DNA of 15,904 nt from Candidatus Sifarchaeum marinoarchaea (GTDB lineage: Archaea; Asgardarchaeota; Sifarchaeia; Borrarchaeales; Borrarchaeaceae), in contig JAECRW010000021.1 in NCBI GenBank assembly GCA_016294985.1, forward strand, positions 1 to 15,904. The letters run 5' to 3'. Positions 12,929 through 15,904 of the stretch are shown here, piece by piece. Both the position numbers and the translations under genes were made by a program. Position 1 is the first letter of the stretch, and each line of letters opens with the position of its first letter. Below the pieces are notes generated by a model. That model did no database searches. It was not told where the DNA came from and saw only the letters and a list, made by a program, of their open reading frames with translations.

Positions 12929-14434
12929 CTACGACTCTATCCACGCAACTGCTCGCTTTACAGCTTTTTTCCAACCTTCGTATAGTTCTCGTCTTTTATC
13001 ATCACTGATTGCTGGTTCAAAGCTTTTATCTACACCCCAGTTTTTCTTGAGATCGTCTAAGTCCTTCCAATATCCAACTGCTAAGCCGGCAGCATAAGCT
13101 GCTCCAAGTGCTGTTGTCTCTTCTACTGTAGGTCTTATGCAAGGAACTCCTAAAATGTCTGATTGAAGTTGCATTAGGAAATTGTTTTTTACGGCGCCAC
13201 CGTCTACTTTTAGTGCTGAAAGTTGGATGCCTGAGTCTTTCACCATAGCCTCCAAGACGTCTTTAGTCTGGAAACAAATAGATTCTAACGTGGCACGTAC
13301 CAAATGCTCCCTTGTTGTCCCTCGGGTTAGACCAACAATTGTTCCTCTCGCATACATGTCCCAGTATGGTGCTCCTAATCCTACAAAAGCGGGAACGAAA
13401 TAGACACCGCCGGTATCAGGCACAGATGATGCAGCTTCTTCAGTTTCCGCTGCATTTTGAATAATTCGTAGACCATCTCTTAACCACTGAATAGCAGCAC
13501 CTGTGATGAAGATTGATCCTTCAAGAGCATAATAAGTAGGTTCTCCTGATAAACCGTATGCTACAGTCGTAAGTAAACCACTTTTACTAGGAACTGCTTT
13601 TGTACCTGTGTTCAATAACATAAAGCAGCCTGTCCCGTATGTGTTCTTCGCTTCTCCTGGTGAGTAACAAGTTTGACCAAATAGCGCGGCTTGTTGGTCT
13701 CCTAAATCTCCACAGACTGGCACTTCTTGATTAAAGAAAGTATCTTGCGTAGTGTGACCATAAAGATTTGTGTCAGAACTTGGTCTTGGCTCTGGTAGCA
13801 TTGCGCGTGGAATATTTAATTCGTCTAAGATCTCATCATCCCAATCAAGTGTGTTTATATTGAAAATCATGGTCCTAGATGCATTAGAATAGTCGGTAAC
13901 ATGTGCGCGAGTCAAGTTCCAAATAACCCATGTATCAATATTACCAAATAGTACTTCACCAGTTTCAGCTCTTTCTCGTACACCGGGATCATTATCGAGT
14001 ATCCATTTTATCTTAGGTCCACTGAAGTATGCATCTATTACTAGTCCAGTTTTTTCTCTAACCATTTCTGAAAGTCCTTTTTGTTTCATATCGTCGCAAA
14101 TTGGAGCTGTGCGACGGCATTGCCATACAATTGCATTATAGACGGGCATACCGGTTTTTTTGGACCAGAGAACAGTCGTTTCTCTCTGATTTGTCACACC
14201 AATAGCTTGAATCAGCTTTGGGTCAATATTTTTAGCTTCCAATGCTTTTCTCATTACCTTTTGAGTCTTCGACCAGATTTCTAGGGGATCATGTTCGACC
14301 CATCCTGGTTTTGGAAAGATCTGTTCATGTTCCTCGTAGGCAGAAGTTATTACCTTCCCTGAGTGGTCAAAAACCATAAATCGTGTGCCAGTAGTTCCTT
14401 GATCAATTGATGCTACATATTTTTCTTCACTCAA
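12929..14434 (-). CDS. glpK: Glycerol kinase
   Basis: Glycerol kinase phosphorylates glycerol with ATP to sn-glycerol-3-phosphate, the first step of glycerol catabolism. The frame opens at GTG 14455 (508 residues), but a TTG at 14434 preceded by GAGGG at 7 bases gives 501 residues starting MSEEKYVASIDQGTTGTR, the normal FGGY-kinase beginning, and E. coli GlpK has 502. Visible motifs are the ATP phosphate loop DQGTTGTR (11-18), NQRET with R84/E85 contacting glycerol, WQCRRT, GDLGDQQAALFGQ with the catalytic aspartate, GLGAPYW, and the FGGY signature region DGGAVKNNFLMQLQSDILG. It heads the glpK-glpA-glpB operon. No glycerol facilitator gene is in the window. In archaea this enzyme can also feed glycerol phosphate into pools linked to lipid recycling. 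Confidence 0.96.
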   Translation of the reverse strand: MSEEKYVASIDQGTTGTRFMVFDHSGKVITSAYEEHEQIFPKPGWVEHDPLEIWSKTQKVMRKALEAKNIDPKLIQAIGVTNQRETTVLWSKKTGMPVYNAIVWQCRRTAPICDDMKQKGLSEMVREKTGLVIDAYFSGPKIKWILDNDPGVRERAETGEVLFGNIDTWVIWNLTRAHVTDYSNASRTMIFNINTLDWDDEILDELNIPRAMLPEPRPSSDTNLYGHTTQDTFFNQEVPVCGDLGDQQAALFGQTCYSPGEAKNTYGTGCFMLLNTGTKAVPSKSGLLTTVAYGLSGEPTYYALEGSIFITGAAIQWLRDGLRIIQNAAETEEAASSVPDTGGVYFVPAFVGLGAPYWDMYARGTIVGLTRGTTREHLVRATLESICFQTKDVLEAMVKDSGIQLSALKVDGGAVKNNFLMQLQSDILGVPCIRPTVEETTALGAAYAAGLAVGYWKDLDDLKKNWGVDKSFEPAISDDKRRELYEGWKKAVKRAVAWIES

Positions 14435-14507
14435 GCTAATTCCCTCATTTTCCACCGTTTTTATTCATACATTGCAAATATGTGAAGGATTGTTATTCAG
14501 CTCAAGA

Positions 14508-14515
14508 TATTTAAG
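14508..14515 (-). promoter_or_regulatory. Candidate TATA box of the glp operon
   Basis: The minus strand reads CTTAAATA, within a direct repeat AAGATATT-T-AAGATATT (plus-strand bases 14504-14520 with a T-TA junction). A start near 14486 would give a leader of about 50 bases before the TTG at 14434. Confidence 0.35.
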
Positions 14516-14615
14516 ATATTACGGTGAAATTAGTTTTAGATATGTTTAGAACTTTCAATATGACACGTAAAGCAAATAATCTGATAAAATTATCAAAGGT
14601 CATTTGAAATTTCAC

Positions 14616-14623
14616 TTTAAAAT
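14616..14623 (+). promoter_or_regulatory. Candidate TATA box of the DUF362 gene
   Basis: TTTAAAAT lies 44-51 bases before the ATG at 14667, which would leave a leader of about 22 bases carrying GGTGG (14656-14660) six bases before the ATG. A second AT string (TTTTAAATAG at 14636) is too near unless the message is leaderless. Confidence 0.35.
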
Positions 14624-14666
14624 TTAGTTTTTCATTTTAAATAGAAAGAGGTAAAGGTGGCATATT

Positions 14667-15904
14667 ATGTTAGAAGAGGCTCAACTTGAGTGGTTTGAGA
14701 ATAGTGTGAGACCTGAGCAATCTAATAGAGTTGTAATTGCTAGTGGAAAAGGTCCTATCAGTAGCGCAGATATATCCTGTTACGTGCTTACTTATAAGAC
14801 ATTAGAAGAACTCTTCAAACTTGATGATGCATTTAAAATAAATGTTGAAAACTGTGAGTGTGCATTAATCAAGCCTAATCTGACGCAAACTCCCTCGTTT
14901 TTTGAAGACGATGAGAAGCTAAACCGCCCCTTTTCAAATGGAGTTAATACAAGTGTCTTCGCCTGTCAAGCGGTAGTTGATTTCCTATTTGAAAACAATG
15001 TATCAAATTGTTATATTGGCGAATCTGTCGTTTGGACGTCAAGTACACATGATACTTTTGATGAATGTGGATATACAGAAGTATTCCTAGATTATGGTGA
15101 CATGGTGGACTTAATTGATCTAAGAACAACTGAAGAAGACGTTGAAGTGGGTATGTACGGTGCAGTAAATGAAATTGACAAACCAGAAGCCCAACTTTCA
15201 ATAGACCTTGCAGGAGATTATGCAAATATCGCGAGAAATACAGTTACAGAGTCCTTAAAAGATACTAAGTTCGAAGATAAACTAGACAAACTAATAGAGA
15301 ATAATTTAACCTTCACTTTAAACAGAACGATTGAAGATATTGATCTTTTCATTAGTTTAGCTAAACTAAAGACTCATACTCAGATGCTTTTTTCTGGTGC
15401 ACTAAAAAATAGATTTGGCTTGTTGGAACCACCTTCACGAAGACATCGTGCACATCTGAGAATTGATCCGCTATGGCGCAATCAAACTCGTTATGAATTA
15501 GCTTTGAGCTTTGAATATTTAACAACACTTATTTGCAATTTAGATAGAGCATTGACTAGCTTTTTTGAAGATAGAAAGATAGGTCAACTAGACATAATAG
15601 AAGGTGGATATTGGGCTCTCGAAGGGGATGGGCCTCTTTGGCATGGACACGAACGCCGTGAGAATGTTGTGTTAGCGACGTACAACAATCCTTTAGCTAT
15701 TGATACCATATCTGCAGAATTTATGTTCACAGATATTACCCCTTCTGATACTTATCAGGAACGTTTTAAACATCATGTCTCTGCATTTTTCGAGCGAAAG
15801 GATCTTCCGAAGGACTCAATGGCATTTAAAGCACTTGAAGATGATCTTTTTGATTTTTACCCTATTTCTTTTGCTCAAAAACAACAACTGGGAGAATCAA
15901 ATCT
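14667..15904 (+). CDS. DUF362 family protein (3' end outside window)
   Basis: The frame runs from ATG 14667 without a stop to the last base (412 codons visible). GGTGG six bases before the ATG supports the start. Features of DUF362 are seen: CALIKPNLTQTP (65-76), VDFLFENNVSNCYIGES (104-120), DLFISLAKLKTHTQMLFSGALKNRFGL (226-252), IIEGGYWALEGDGP (310-323) and the segment YNNPLAIDTISAEFM (339-353). The family is often annotated as iron-sulfur or uncharacterised; members frequently carry a ferredoxin domain after the DUF362 core, which could lie beyond the window. The N-terminal 20 residues precede the usual core. Its function is unknown; it is divergent from glpK and may share regulation. Confidence 0.85.
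   Translation, partial: MLEEAQLEWFENSVRPEQSNRVVIASGKGPISSADISCYVLTYKTLEELFKLDDAFKINVENCECALIKPNLTQTPSFFEDDEKLNRPFSNGVNTSVFACQAVVDFLFENNVSNCYIGESVVWTSSTHDTFDECGYTEVFLDYGDMVDLIDLRTTEEDVEVGMYGAVNEIDKPEAQLSIDLAGDYANIARNTVTESLKDTKFEDKLDKLIENNLTFTLNRTIEDIDLFISLAKLKTHTQMLFSGALKNRFGLLEPPSRRHRAHLRIDPLWRNQTRYELALSFEYLTTLICNLDRALTSFFEDRKIGQLDIIEGGYWALEGDGPLWHGHERRENVVLATYNNPLAIDTISAEFMFTDITPSDTYQERFKHHVSAFFERKDLPKDSMAFKALEDDLFDFYPISFAQKQQLGESN

Noticed and set aside
14944..15225. Minus-strand ORF of 93 codons inside the DUF362 gene
   Set aside because: It lies fully opposite an intact, recognisable DUF362 frame that runs from 14667 to the window end; its translation is low-complexity and rich in His/Leu as expected of a shadow.
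1..15904. A dedicated defence or secondary-metabolite system
   Set aside because: Apart from the transposon-associated IscB/TnpB remnants, all genes fit ordinary redox, iron and glycerol metabolism or regulation.

Overview
The window looks like a piece of an AT-rich archaeal chromosome. Evidence: several genes have GGTGA/GGTGG-type Shine-Dalgarno sites 4-6 bases before the start, TATA-like boxes lie about 25 bases before plausible transcription starts, and TTG/GTG starts are likely. The gene content also fits: a neelaredoxin-type superoxide reductase, an HdrD-like double-CCG iron-sulfur protein, a winged-helix/FeoA fusion next to FeoB, and hexuloisomerase-like SIS domains. An anaerobic or microaerophilic lifestyle is inferred. 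The lineage cannot be fixed by reading alone; an Asgard, TACK or Thermoplasmata-like archaeon would all be compatible.

Layout. 1-390: the 3' end of an IscB-like (IS200/IS605-associated) gene and two right-end-type hairpins. 392-469: a broken N-terminal copy of superoxide reductase, followed at 554 by the intact gene. 1128-2285: an HdrD/GlpC-family iron-sulfur protein. 2434-3959 (minus): a large tnpB-type gene broken by one single-base frameshift. 3960-4292: a promoter and leader region with a palindrome, a possible 22-residue leader ORF and a hairpin that covers the ribosome binding site. 4293-5477: a tandem two-SIS-domain, hexuloisomerase-like protein. 5533-6282 (minus): a MoeB/ThiF/HesA-type E1 enzyme.

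6406-9022 (minus) is an iron-uptake operon: a winged-helix/FeoA fusion, then FeoB. Its promoter has a near-perfect TTTAGG-N4-CCTAAA inverted repeat just downstream of the TATA box, a textbook place for an iron-dependent repressor. Diverging from it, 9371-9904 encodes an ArsR-like winged-helix protein. 9932-14434 (minus) is a glycerol catabolic operon, glpK-glpA-glpB. It would phosphorylate glycerol and oxidise glycerol-3-phosphate to dihydroxyacetone phosphate. No glpC follows glpB; the only candidate partner here is the HdrD-like protein 7.6 kb away, and that link is speculative. 14667 to the window end is a DUF362 protein, cut by the edge and divergent from glpK.

The common themes are redox and iron metabolism (superoxide reductase, HdrD-like, Feo, GlpA/B, DUF362) and decaying IS200/IS605-type elements. 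I see no CRISPR array, tRNA, rRNA or clear defence system. The least ordinary points are the tandem SIS fusion with its occluded ribosome binding site, the truncated superoxide reductase duplicate beside a mobile-element end, the iron-box architecture with a histidine-rich regulator linker, and the glp operon lacking an adjacent electron-transfer subunit.
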